Of a stretch of DNA of 63,703 nt, positions 16,314 to 24,380 are shown piece after piece (the first letter of the stretch is position 1; each line of letters opens with the position of its first letter). The DNA comes from Bacteroidaceae bacterium (GTDB lineage Bacteria; Bacteroidota; Bacteroidia; Bacteroidales; Bacteroidaceae), in the NCBI GenBank assembly GCA_017428785.1, contig JAFRQD010000042.1, positions 1 to 63,703 on the forward strand, in the 5' to 3' direction. The notes beneath the pieces were generated by a model. The model was not told the origin of the DNA. It did not search any database and saw nothing but the letters and a program-made list of their open reading frames with translations. Made by a program: the position numbers and the translations under genes.

Positions 16314-17591
16314 TTACTTCAATAAAGTTCTCGAAAGGTAGCGAACGGGGTACCATATAGCAAGCCAACCGACAGCGAGGACAGTCACGAGAACCAGGAT
16401 GATGTCCGTCCAATAGACACTTACGGGGTAGGTCTCGATGATGAAGCTGCCTTCGCTATCGCCCATCGTGACCACGCCGTACTTCTGCTGTATCCAGCAA
16501 AGCGTCACGCCCAGCACCAAGCCGAGCAAGGCCCCTGCAAGGCTGATGATGTGGCCCTCGAGGCGGAAGATGGTACATATCTGCGAGTCGGTTGCCCCAA
16601 GGCTCCGAAGTGTCTGGATGTCCTGCCGCTTGTCTATCATGAGCATCGAGAGGGAACCGATGATGTTGAAGCAAGCCACCAAAAGGATGAAGGAGAGAAA
16701 GACATAGGAGATGAGCTTCTCGATGCGCATCACACGGAAGACATCGTTCTGCTGCTCATAGCGGTCCTCCACATTGAAGCGCTCGCCAAGCCGAGCCAGC
16801 AGTTGCTTCTTCACCTTGTCTGTGCCCGTCTTGCCATTACTCTTGAGCTTGAGTTCGATTCCCGAAACCCTGCCCTCTCTCTCGAAAAGGCGCTGAGCAA
16901 AGCCGAGGCTTGTGAGGATATAGTTCGCATCGTACTTTGCCTGCCTCACCATAAAGACAACTCCGGGACTCTGCAATTCGTCGTGATTGAACGAAGAGAG
17001 CGGATTGCCGATGTTCACCCTCTCTCCCTGCTTGGGGGCGTACACTTGCAGAGGATTCTCGAAGAAGGCCGGAAGCCCGAGCTGCTGGGCAAGCTGAATG
17101 CCGAGGACGCCATACTCAAGCACATCTGCATGCAGGCAGAAATGTCCGTCGCCATAAAGGATGTCCTCGATGTGCCCCTGCTCTGTCACATTATCAGCCA
17201 CGCCTTTAATGGTCACTACTTGTTGCTTGCCACCTTGCACAACAAGGGCTTGCCCCTCGAGCACAGGCGTATATACCTCCACCATATCGCTCTTCTTGAG
17301 CCACAACAGGTCTTTGTCCTTTGCATCGATGGTCTGCCCGTCTTTCGGCGTGACAAGCAACTCGGGGTCGAAGGCGGTAAAGAGGTCAGCCACAAGGTCC
17401 TGGAAGCCATTGAACACGCTGAGCGTGATCACCATCGCCGTCGTGGCAACTGCCACACCAAGCACCGAGATGCCACTGATGATGTTGATGGCATGATGAC
17501 TCTTCTTGGCGAAGAGATAGCGACGAGCTATGAAGAGTTCGAGCCGCCCCCATCCCCTCCAAACGAAGGGTGAACTGCCGCCTGACCTCAT
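16314..17591 (-). CDS. FtsX-family ABC transporter permease (LolC/LolE-like)
   Basis: 425 residues. One membrane helix lies near the N-terminus (IISGISVLGVAVATTAMVITLSVF), then a large extracytoplasmic domain (about 75-275), then three helices in the C-terminal 150 residues. This is the MacB/LolC-E permease topology. Such permeases extract lipoproteins from the inner membrane with an ATPase (LolD), which is not in the window. The ATG overlaps the rbfA stop (ATGA). The first 15 residues (RSGGSSPFVWRGWG after Met) come from a palindromic repeat between the start codon and the conserved LELFIARRY start, so the N-terminus is an add-on compared with relatives. Lipoprotein release is likely but not proven. 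Confidence 0.8.
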   Translation of the reverse strand: MRSGGSSPFVWRGWGRLELFIARRYLFAKKSHHAINIISGISVLGVAVATTAMVITLSVFNGFQDLVADLFTAFDPELLVTPKDGQTIDAKDKDLLWLKKSDMVEVYTPVLEGQALVVQGGKQQVVTIKGVADNVTEQGHIEDILYGDGHFCLHADVLEYGVLGIQLAQQLGLPAFFENPLQVYAPKQGERVNIGNPLSSFNHDELQSPGVVFMVRQAKYDANYILTSLGFAQRLFEREGRVSGIELKLKSNGKTGTDKVKKQLLARLGERFNVEDRYEQQNDVFRVMRIEKLISYVFLSFILLVACFNIIGSLSMLMIDKRQDIQTLRSLGATDSQICTIFRLEGHIISLAGALLGLVLGVTLCWIQQKYGVVTMGDSEGSFIIETYPVSVYWTDIILVLVTVLAVGWLAIWYPVRYLSRTLLK

Positions 17592-17959
17592 TCGTCCTGT
17601 TCCCCTTCCTTGGATGGGCCAGAGGAAGCCTTCAGCAGCTCATCTATATGCTCCACATAGTCCAGGCTGTCGTCCACAAAGAACTTGAGCTCGGGGATGA
17701 TGCGCAGCTGCTTGCCCACTCTTGTGCCGAGTTCATAGCGAACCTGACGGCCGTTGGTGTTGATGTTCTGCACTATCTCCTCGGCCTTCTCGCTGGGGAA
17801 GACGCTGAGATAGACGCGGCACACACTCAGGTCGGGGCTGATGCGGCAAGCACTGACGCTCACCAGAACGCCCCTCATTGCACTGGTCTGCTTCTGAAAG
17901 ATGTCGCTCAACTCCTTCTGAATGAGGCGAGCTATCTTGTTCTGTCGGGTTGTTTCCAT
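17588..17959 (-). CDS. rbfA: Ribosome-binding factor A
   Basis: 123 residues matching RbfA along its length: RLIQKELSDIFQK at the start, RGVLVSVSACRISPDLSVCRVYLSVFP in the KH-like core, and RYELGTRVGKQLRIIPELKFFVDDSLDYVEHIDELL near the end. It binds the 30S subunit during late 16S rRNA maturation. A short Ser/Glu-rich tail follows. It is 1 base downstream of the C1B peptidase gene and overlaps the permease gene, so it is translated within that operon. Confidence 0.95.
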   Translation of the reverse strand: METTRQNKIARLIQKELSDIFQKQTSAMRGVLVSVSACRISPDLSVCRVYLSVFPSEKAEEIVQNINTNGRQVRYELGTRVGKQLRIIPELKFFVDDSLDYVEHIDELLKASSGPSKEGEQDE

Positions 17960-17960
17960 A

Positions 17961-19328
17961 TTAGTCTTCTTCGCTAAACATCGGGTCCCATGCGGGCAGG
18001 CGGACTGGCTTCTGCTTCAGCAGATTGAGGACGGAGGCGGGACAATACTTGCGGTTCGCCACTATGCGGAACATGTACTCGCGGAACCATTCGTCGGTCA
18101 TGATGATGTAGCCGTTTGCGCCGCTGGAAGAGCCCCAGCTGTTCTCCACCTTCCACTTCTTGGCCTTGCCTGCGCCGTCGAGATCAACGGCCATCAAGGT
18201 CATGGCATGCGTGCTGCCACTGTCGAAGGTCTGGATGCGCTGTTTCTTGTTCATGCCGAAGGTTGTTCCCAAGAGGCTTCCGTAGTCGAAGTTCTTGAGG
18301 TCGGCGATGCCTGTGGTGCGGTCGAGGAACTTGTTGACGTCGCAGCTGAAATAGATCTGGCTGCTGTCCTTCAGGGAGGCGATGGCGATGCTCTCCACCT
18401 CCTCGATAGGCAGGTTGACATAGAGCCAGTTGTGTCCGTCATAGACGTGGCGGTCGTAGTCAATCTCATATACCTTGTTGTACGGACGGCTGGGGTCGTT
18501 CATCAGCATCACATAGTCCTTGTTGAGGTCCTCGCCATCCTCGATGCAATAGGCCTTGAAGAACTCCTGAGGGGTGTAGGTCTTGTCATTCCAAGTGAAC
18601 TGCGTAGGAGGCACGCCGTAGGCCATCACAAGCATCTTATAGACGGTGCCGAGCTGCTCCACCTTGAGCGCCTGCAACTGCTTCTCGCTCATGCCTGCCT
18701 CGCTCTTCTCGCGAAGGGTGATGCCAAACTCGCGCAGCTTCCTCTTCAGGTGTCCGCAGAACTCGCTGGTGCTGTTGCTGACATAGGTCTCGGGCATGAT
18801 GTCGGCAGGGATGACGCCGTACTTCGTGGCAAGGTCGGCCACGCCGGTGTAGGTGCCACCGTCGGAGAGCGGATGCTGGAAGAGCCAGCGCACCATCTCG
18901 CTATCGACAGGCTGCTCTCTGGTGTCGATGATGCCCTGCAGGAAGAGGTTGCTCTTCTCCAACTGGTCGTAGAAGAAGAGGTAGCACTGACTGAGGACAA
19001 AGTCCTTTGTGTCCAGCTTCTTCATCGCTCTGCCTCTCAGCACGTTAAGCCCGGTAAAGAGCCAGCAGCGACCACTGCTCTTCTGGTCGGTAATGCCCGT
19101 GTTCTTAATCTCGATGCCGAAGTGCTTGTCCTTGGCACCGGCATTCTCCTGGTTGATGGCCATCTTCGCGATGCCCACATTGCTGATGGCATTGCGCAGA
19201 GCCTTCTCTGCCGGCGTGCCGGTATAGCTGCCCTCGAGCTGCTTGAGCACCTCGGGAGTAATGCTTGTCTGTGCACCAACCAGCGCACAGGAAAACATGA
19301 TAATTGTAGAGACAATTCCCTTTTTCAT
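17961..19328 (-). CDS. Second C1B-family cysteine peptidase with signal peptide (bleomycin hydrolase type)
   Basis: 455 residues with signal peptide MKKGIVSTIIMFSCALVGAQ. Catalytic residues are Cys88 (SSGRCWLFTG), His374 (STHAMTLMA) and Asn396 (VENSWGS). Compared with the enzyme at 6873-8093 it is closer to classical PepC / bleomycin hydrolase, with the family's FFYDQLEKSNLFLQ segment. The C-terminus ends ...PMFSEED, longer than the C-terminus that blocks the active site in characterised aminopeptidases. Export is the unusual part, since classical members are cytosolic. It heads an operon with rbfA, the permease and the radical SAM protein; a TACCTTTG box at 19366-19373 fits its promoter. Confidence 0.9.
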   Translation of the reverse strand: MKKGIVSTIIMFSCALVGAQTSITPEVLKQLEGSYTGTPAEKALRNAISNVGIAKMAINQENAGAKDKHFGIEIKNTGITDQKSSGRCWLFTGLNVLRGRAMKKLDTKDFVLSQCYLFFYDQLEKSNLFLQGIIDTREQPVDSEMVRWLFQHPLSDGGTYTGVADLATKYGVIPADIMPETYVSNSTSEFCGHLKRKLREFGITLREKSEAGMSEKQLQALKVEQLGTVYKMLVMAYGVPPTQFTWNDKTYTPQEFFKAYCIEDGEDLNKDYVMLMNDPSRPYNKVYEIDYDRHVYDGHNWLYVNLPIEEVESIAIASLKDSSQIYFSCDVNKFLDRTTGIADLKNFDYGSLLGTTFGMNKKQRIQTFDSGSTHAMTLMAVDLDGAGKAKKWKVENSWGSSSGANGYIIMTDEWFREYMFRIVANRKYCPASVLNLLKQKPVRLPAWDPMFSEED

Positions 19329-19365
19329 ACTTTATTATATTATAATGTGTTTGTCAATTATTGCG

Positions 19366-19373
19366 CAAAGGTA
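19366..19373 (-). promoter_or_regulatory. Candidate -7 box (TACCTTTG) for the C1B peptidase/rbfA operon
   Basis: TACCTTTG on the minus strand, about 40 bases before the ATG. The leader is A/T-rich and free of other signals. Confidence 0.55.
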
Positions 19374-19559
19374 CGAAAAAAATAATGAAATAATGAAGAA
19401 AAGAAAAATGAAAAATAAAAAAGTGAGTCATAAGGCACAACGAAAGGGCAACCGACAAAGAGACAGATTGTAAGCTAAAGCGCCGATTCGCTATCATACT
19501 GTCAATTATTGCACACTTCGCAGCAGAGGGAAAAACAAGTCCCGAAAGGCTGTCTTTGG

Positions 19560-19805
19560 AACTTCCGCATGGGGAGTTTGCAAACGCCGCGTGCGGCGAT
19601 TGCTATTTCCGCATGCGGCGTTGCCAATTTCCGCACGCGGCGATTGCAGACTTCGCATGCGAAAAAGTGTGCAAAAAAGCGTTGAAATGGGCAATTTTGT
19701 CAAGCAGAGATGGCAATCAGACCATCGAAGATTGAAAACTCAAAAACGAACACTTCTGACAACTCCTTGTGGCAGAGGCGATTCCGAAATCCTTTCGATT
19801 TAAGC
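19560..19805. repeat. Composite noncoding element, copy 2 (diverged)
   Basis: GC-rich units start at 19560, 19583, 19605, 19627 and 19649 (22-23 bp apart), followed by about 123 bases and TTCGATTTAAGC at 19794-19805. Counting from the unit at 19605, the distance to the core is 189, against 190 in copies 1 and 3. The downstream AAAGTGCCAC and GCCGCCAG blocks are not recognisable here. It lies in the gene-free stretch 19329-20035, where I see no other gene. Confidence 0.7.
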
Positions 19806-20035
19806 GCGTCTTTTCATAAAAATGGTCTCAACCTTAGCCGAGAACATTTTAAGCGATTCTGGAGCGATTGCCCAAAATGCAGATGTAAGCAAAACGGCCG
19901 TTTTTGTAACATTTTGTCAAAAGCGGCATTCTCTCAACTCGTACGCCTCCCGGACTAATTGGCAAGCATGTTGCTGTCCAAACTCGCTACGCAGACTTGC
20001 TGAGCCAACTACGGCTCCTGTCAAGGCTAACACAA

Positions 20036-20218
20036 CTAATACTTCCAGAAGTCGTATTTCTTGCGCAGCTCTTCCTGCTTCTCAGGGGGCAACGACTTGA
20101 AATAACCGCGCCAACTGGGGCAGAAATTGATTTGCCAACGCCAGAAACGGCCGATAAGCGACTTGGGATTCTTGTCATACTGAGCACGAAGCTTGCAGTT
20201 CTCACATGGGTACTTCAT
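20036..20218 (-). CDS. Small conserved-looking protein with CxxC motif
   Basis: 60 residues: it starts MKYPCENCKLRAQYDKNPKS and continues RFWRWQINFCPSWRGYFKSL before a charged C-terminus. Two cysteines form CxxC near the start and a third precedes PSW, which suggests metal binding or a small redox site. There is no signal peptide. It lies 27 bases downstream of the CDF exporter in the same direction, so it may be co-transcribed with it. I do not recognise a named family. The even codon structure and Cys/Trp-rich composition suggest a real gene rather than a chance frame. Confidence 0.65.
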   Translation of the reverse strand: MKYPCENCKLRAQYDKNPKSLIGRFWRWQINFCPSWRGYFKSLPPEKQEELRKKYDFWKY

Positions 20219-20245
20219 AATCTACAATATAAATATGTATTTGGG

Positions 20246-21349
20246 TTACTCGCTATAGTTGTGGTCCACAATGATGACGACTTGCTTGTCGGGCACCAAA
20301 GGCTGGAGTTCGCTGGTGAGCCTGCTGACAAGGGCGGCATCGTCGTGGACGGAGATGTCGGGCACAACATCGACAGAAAGCATCTGGTCCTTCTCGGAAT
20401 AGTAGAAGCCATGCACCTGAACGATGTCCTGATGGGCAGCAAGCGTCTGCATCACCTTCGTCTGCAACTCGGCACGACGATTCTCGCCCGTGGCTATGGC
20501 ATAAACGCCTACAGTCATGACGATGTTGTGGCGCTCTATCATCTGCATCGTGATTTTGCGTGTCAGACCATGAATCTCGTGGGCCGGCATCGTGTCTAAG
20601 ACATTGATGTGGAGCGAGCCAATCTGTATGTCGGGCCCATAGTTGTGCAGAATGAGGTCGTAAACGCCGTGGACACCCTCGAACTCGGACACTTCCTTCT
20701 TGATCTGGTTGGTGAGTTCCGCAGAGATGCTCGTGCCCAGCAACTCGTTGACGGGCGAGGCAAGCATCTCGATGCCGGCCTTGATGATGACGAGGGATAT
20801 CAGGGCACCAAGAATGCCGTCGAGCGAGATGCCCCACAGCAGCATGACTCCAGCCGAAACAAGCGTGGCCAAAGTGATGATGGCATCGAACAGGGCATCA
20901 GAGCCGGAGGCTATCAGGGCATCGCTCTTCAGCTGTGTGCCCTTGCGCTTCACATATTGTCCGAGGACGAGCTTGACCACGATTGCCACCACGATGACCA
21001 CGAGCGTCAATGTCGTGTAGGTAGGCTCTGTAGGATTGAATATCTTCTTGACAGACTCGATGAGCGAGGTGATGCCTGCCGACAGCACAATGACTGCAAT
21101 GATGATGGCGCTGAAGTACTCCACCCTGCCGAAGCCAAAGGGGTGCTTGCGGTCAGGAGGGCGCTGCGAGAGCTTTGTGCCGACAATGGTGATGACGCTC
21201 GAAAGGGCATCGCTCAGGTTGTTGACGGCATCCATCACAATGGCCACCGAGCTGGCAAGCACGCCTACTGCAGCCTTGAAGCCTGCCAGCAGGACATTGG
21301 CCGCAATGCCTATCCAGCTGGTACGAATGATTTGTTGACTCCTGTCCAT
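20246..21349 (-). CDS. Cation diffusion facilitator (CDF) family metal exporter
   Basis: 367 residues. About six membrane helices occupy the first 210 residues, followed by a cytoplasmic ZT-dimer-like domain with a C-terminal extension of about 80 residues. The metal site in helix 2 is DAVNNLSD (Asp40, Asp47); helix 5 has SDALFDA. The DRKHPFGFGRVEYFSA loop is a family signature. It exports divalent cations such as Zn, Fe or Mn by proton antiport; the metal cannot be fixed from sequence. The start is 10 bases past the end of the deleted glutathione peroxidase gene, which suggests they once formed a stress or metal operon. Confidence 0.88.
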   Translation of the reverse strand: MDRSQQIIRTSWIGIAANVLLAGFKAAVGVLASSVAIVMDAVNNLSDALSSVITIVGTKLSQRPPDRKHPFGFGRVEYFSAIIIAVIVLSAGITSLIESVKKIFNPTEPTYTTLTLVVIVVAIVVKLVLGQYVKRKGTQLKSDALIASGSDALFDAIITLATLVSAGVMLLWGISLDGILGALISLVIIKAGIEMLASPVNELLGTSISAELTNQIKKEVSEFEGVHGVYDLILHNYGPDIQIGSLHINVLDTMPAHEIHGLTRKITMQMIERHNIVMTVGVYAIATGENRRAELQTKVMQTLAAHQDIVQVHGFYYSEKDQMLSVDVVPDISVHDDAALVSRLTSELQPLVPDKQVVIIVDHNYSE

Positions 21350-21359
21350 ACCCGTCTCT

Positions 21360-21572
21360 CTATAGTTGTTCCTCTATCGGCTGTTCCAGTTGAGCAGGCT
21401 CCGTTGTCGGCTCAAAGCGGCCCATCACCTTGCCTTTGCGATTGGCGAAGCTCACTTCCTGCCCCTTGTTCTGGAGGGCGCTGAATTGATAAACCGTGTC
21501 CGTAGCGCTGGTTTTACATGTAAGCAGACATAACATGACAGCCAGGATTGATAAAAAAGTTCCGTGTCGCAT
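21360..21572 (-). pseudogene. Glutathione peroxidase with its catalytic core deleted
   Basis: From the ATG at 21572 the frame encodes a signal or lipoprotein-like peptide (MRHGTFLSILAVMLCLLTCK), then VYQFSALQNKGQEVSFANRK, which is how glutathione peroxidases begin. It passes straight into GKVMGRFEPTTEPAQLEQ, which is how they end. The roughly 110 residues between, including the catalytic Cys/Sec, Gln and Trp, are absent, yet the frame is kept. The join falls at RKGKV, a string typically found at both places in the family, so recombination between short repeats is a likely cause. A TATCTTTG box remains at 21603-21610. The protein may still be made, but it cannot be a peroxidase. Confidence 0.75.
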
Positions 21573-21602
21573 CTTGATGGATGATTTCAGAAGATTCGCT
21601 TG

Positions 21603-21610
21603 CAAAGATA
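21603..21610 (-). promoter_or_regulatory. Candidate -7 box (TATCTTTG) upstream of the deleted peroxidase and CDF exporter
   Basis: TATCTTTG on the minus strand, about 31 bases before the ATG at 21572. It probably still drives the CDF gene, which has no closer promoter-like box. Confidence 0.55.
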
Positions 21611-21706
21611 AGAAAAAAGAACGACTTTTTGCATGACTTTCAACTAATAATGCCTTTTCATGCAAAAAAGAAGCCCTCTCTTCACACAGAATTCATGTTT
21701 GTGCCA

Positions 21707-21748
21707 TAAAAAAAGCTCCCACCTTAATACAATGACTAAGGTGAGAGC
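21707..21748 (-). terminator. Rho-independent terminator after the small ...DEEW gene
   Basis: On the minus strand GCTCTCACCTTAG pairs with TTAAGGTGGGAGC around a short loop and is followed by seven T. It closes the BspA-like / small-protein transcription unit. A second, palindromic GGGGAG repeat at about 21755-21775 lies between it and the gene. Confidence 0.85.
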
Positions 21749-21806
21749 ATAACTGATTCCCCACTAAGCGGGGAGGGAGTTAGGACTGGCTATTCTTTAC
21801 TATTCT

Positions 21807-21989
21807 TTACCATTCTTCGTCCCAGATGTCGCCGGATTCCTTTGTGCGGATAATGCCGCCATCGTTGTTGCTGCTGGCACCGCCATAGCCGACGGCATTG
21901 CTTTGAACATCTTCCACGCTCTGCATCAGCAACCCTTGATGTTGCAGCTGCACAATAATGATTTCAGGGCTTAAATATGACTTTTTCAT
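21807..21989 (-). CDS. Small protein with C-terminal DIWDEEW motif
   Basis: 60 residues. It begins MKKSYLSPEIIIVQLQHQGL, has a Gly/Ser/Asn-rich middle (GYGGASSNNDGG) and ends TKESGDIWDEEW. There is no signal peptide or membrane segment. Its ATG overlaps the stop codon of the BspA/GLUG pseudogene (ATGA), so it was translationally coupled to that secreted protein. A second protein with the same beginning (MKKxYxxP...VQL...QS) and end (TK...IWDEEW) is at 53121-53294, directly after another secreted GLUG protein with a matching C-terminal tail. I know no function. Possibilities include a secretion partner, a regulator or a modified peptide precursor; none is shown. Confidence 0.75.
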   Translation of the reverse strand: MKKSYLSPEIIIVQLQHQGLLMQSVEDVQSNAVGYGGASSNNDGGIIRTKESGDIWDEEW

Positions 21990-24136
21990 TTCAGTACTTT
22001 TATTCCGTTTATGATATTGATGCCTTTCTGCATCTTGTTCAACCGCTGGCCGGCAAGATTATAGATAGCATCATCTGCTGTCTGCTGTATGTTGCCAATA
22101 GTCTTGATTGCTGTTGCATCGTCGTCGTCGCCGAAGTTCAGCACGAAGGACTTGACGCCAGTTGCTTCTCCGAGATCAACCTGGAAGTAGGCGCGGAAGG
22201 CCCTGATGGTGTTCGTGGTTGTGCCATCGGGATAGTAGGGCTTATTCTGTGTTCCCAGGAAGAGGACGCTCTTGTCCTCTGTATCATAGCTGACGGGAGC
22301 GTAAGTGCCCAGGAACTTCACATCATTCAAGCCTGTATTATGGGCAACAACGGCTTCGGGAACTGTAGCATCGATGGTAACGCCTGTAAACACAGGATTG
22401 GTGACATTAGCCCCCTCCGGCCACTTCACGAGGTAAGGCACACCAGCTTTCATGCCTTGATGTCGGCTGTAAGCTTCACATATTGTCCTTCATATGTCCA
22501 GCCTTCATTCACCCTTGCAGCAAATGCTTGCCATTGTATGGCAGTACCGATGAGGTATGGGTCGTCATCCGTACCACGACCTTGAATGGTGGAACCCTCT
22601 GTTGTCTCGGTGAAGTAGCCTATGTCGGGGTTAGCCATATCGCCATGAACCTATAAACTCGAGTAAGTCACATTCTTAGGCTCATTCTTCAATGCACCGC
22701 ATCCATCGAACATGTAAACGGCCGTTTCTATATCCCATGCATTATCACAGGTAATCGTCGTGAGACTAGTACAATTGCCGAACATTGCAGAGGCGTTGGT
22801 CACCTTGCTGACATCGAAGTTGTTGACATTGATGGATGTGAGTTTTTTACACTGAAAGAACATTGAGTTCATGTTTGTACACTCGCTGGTGTTCAGGTAC
22901 TCGATTCCCTCTACTGTGGTCAGGTTCTGGAATCCCATGAACCACCAGTACATGCTGCGTGGCTTCACTTCGGCAAAGCTATCGTCGAAGACTACAGTGG
23001 TGATAGCCGACGATACCTCCGGCATATAGTTCGTTGGCAATAACATTCGTTGCAACGCGACAGTCGAAGATGTAGGCTGTGTTTCGAATACTGCCTACGA
23101 GTCCGGCTGCGTGACGACCGCCCTTGACTGTACCCTTCACATAGACATTCTTAATGTTGGCGTGGGAGACGCAGGCAAAAGGAGCTGCGAACTTTTTAGA
23201 GCCTTCATCTATATCCACGGTAAGCACATGTTGTTCATTATTATAGTTACCGAAGAATGTTCCGCTAAAAAACTTTCTTTTAGTTTCATCGTCATTTTCA
23301 GCACCGATGCAAGTCTTCACGGTAATGTCGCGTCCCAACTGGAAGTACAGTCCATAGCAGTTGTTGCTGGCTGCCACGTAGCTACTCAGAGCATCCCACT
23401 GTGCAGCGTCTGTGATAACGAAGGGAGTATCTAATGCTCCTGTACCCGTCATCTCAGGCTTCGTCGTGAAATAGCCGGTAAAGGGATTGGCCATGCTGAT
23501 GTCGGTAGAGGAACTATCATATCCCTTCAATCTGGTGGTATTTTGGAACAAGTCTCTCGAATCGGCAATGCCCGACCAAGTCTTGTTACAATAAATGGTC
23601 CTCAAGTTAGTACAAGCAGAGAACATGCCAAAGACGTCTGTCACCTTGCTCATGTCGAATGTAGAGACATCAATCGATGTAAGACTGTGGCAACCGGTAA
23701 ACATGCAATTCATGGACGTAACCTCTGAGGTGTTGAGGTTTTCTATGCCAACAATGTTAGTTAAGCTTCCCATAAAATCAAACCATTTGTGTAAAGTCAC
23801 AGGCTTAACGTCCTTGAAGCTGCCGTCGAACTTGATAGTCGTTGCACTTCCAGCCGTTGGATACCATGCAACGGAGGAGGAGGATGAACTCTGACCTTCC
23901 ATATACGCGTATGAGTTTGTCACAGCCTCACCGCTCCACACAGCTGTCACCGTCTGTCCGTCGAAAATGTCGTTTACAGAAACCTGCTCCAGATTCACGA
24001 AATAGAGCGTGTGGTTACCACTACACCAGACGGCCTGAGCCACTGGAGATGCCTGGGCAAAACCAGTCCCAAACAACAAGACCGATAGAAGGATAAGCAT
24101 CCTCCTCACGGGCCTCAATAAAGATCTCTTTGCCAT
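21986..24136 (-). pseudogene. Mosaic BspA-like (DUF285) / GLUG surface protein gene, broken at three places
   Basis: The first segment (24136 to about 22979) has a signal peptide, DUF285-type leucine-rich repeats (IENLNTSEVTSMNCMFTGCHSLTSIDVS style) and a GLUG-type stretch ending AGGIVGY. The frame then shifts into a second DUF285 block (22651-23055) that resembles the first (FDDSFAEVKP against FDGSFKDVKP). A single in-frame TAG at 22651-22653 interrupts VTYSSL / VHGDMANPDIGYF. After LTADIKA the frame shifts again at 22450 into KAGVPYLVKWPEGA and a C-terminal tail (IYNLAGQRLNKMQKGINII). It reads like two or more paralogous modules joined by deletions. Assembly error is possible. Short fragments may still be expressed. 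Confidence 0.75.
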
Positions 24137-24328
24137 AAAATAAATAATAATTATAAATAATGTATTTGATGTTATTTCGGGCTGCAAAGGGTACAAATAA
24201 GTGAATATAACACAAAAAAAATCAATATTATTTTTGCAATTAACGACAACTTGACAGACAAGTCGCCCAACTCAACACGCCTGCAATATAAATATGACAC
24301 ATTAACTTAGCATTTTATTCACGATGAT

Positions 24329-24359
24329 TTTGCTTTTTTAATTATATTGTGTATCTTTG
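24329..24359 (+). promoter_or_regulatory. Promoter for the mannose operon (TTTG ... TATCTTTG)
   Basis: TTTG at 24329-24332 and TATCTTTG at 24352-24359 are separated by 19 bases, matching the Bacteroidetes -33/-7 promoter. The ATG of the isomerase gene is about 20 bases further on, giving a very short leader. This is the best promoter match in the window. Confidence 0.8.
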
Positions 24360-24380
24360 CAAAGGAATAGATATGTTTTT

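Noticed and set aside
21807-21989. RiPP precursor modified by the radical SAM enzyme at 15080-16312
   Set aside because: The two genes are 5.5 kb apart in different transcription units, and the enzyme has the sulfatase-maturase cysteine pattern. Nothing links them beyond being in one window.
21986-24136. Programmed frameshifting in the surface protein gene
   Set aside because: No slippery heptamer was seen at the breaks, and one break is a plain TAG nonsense codon. Decay or recombination is simpler.
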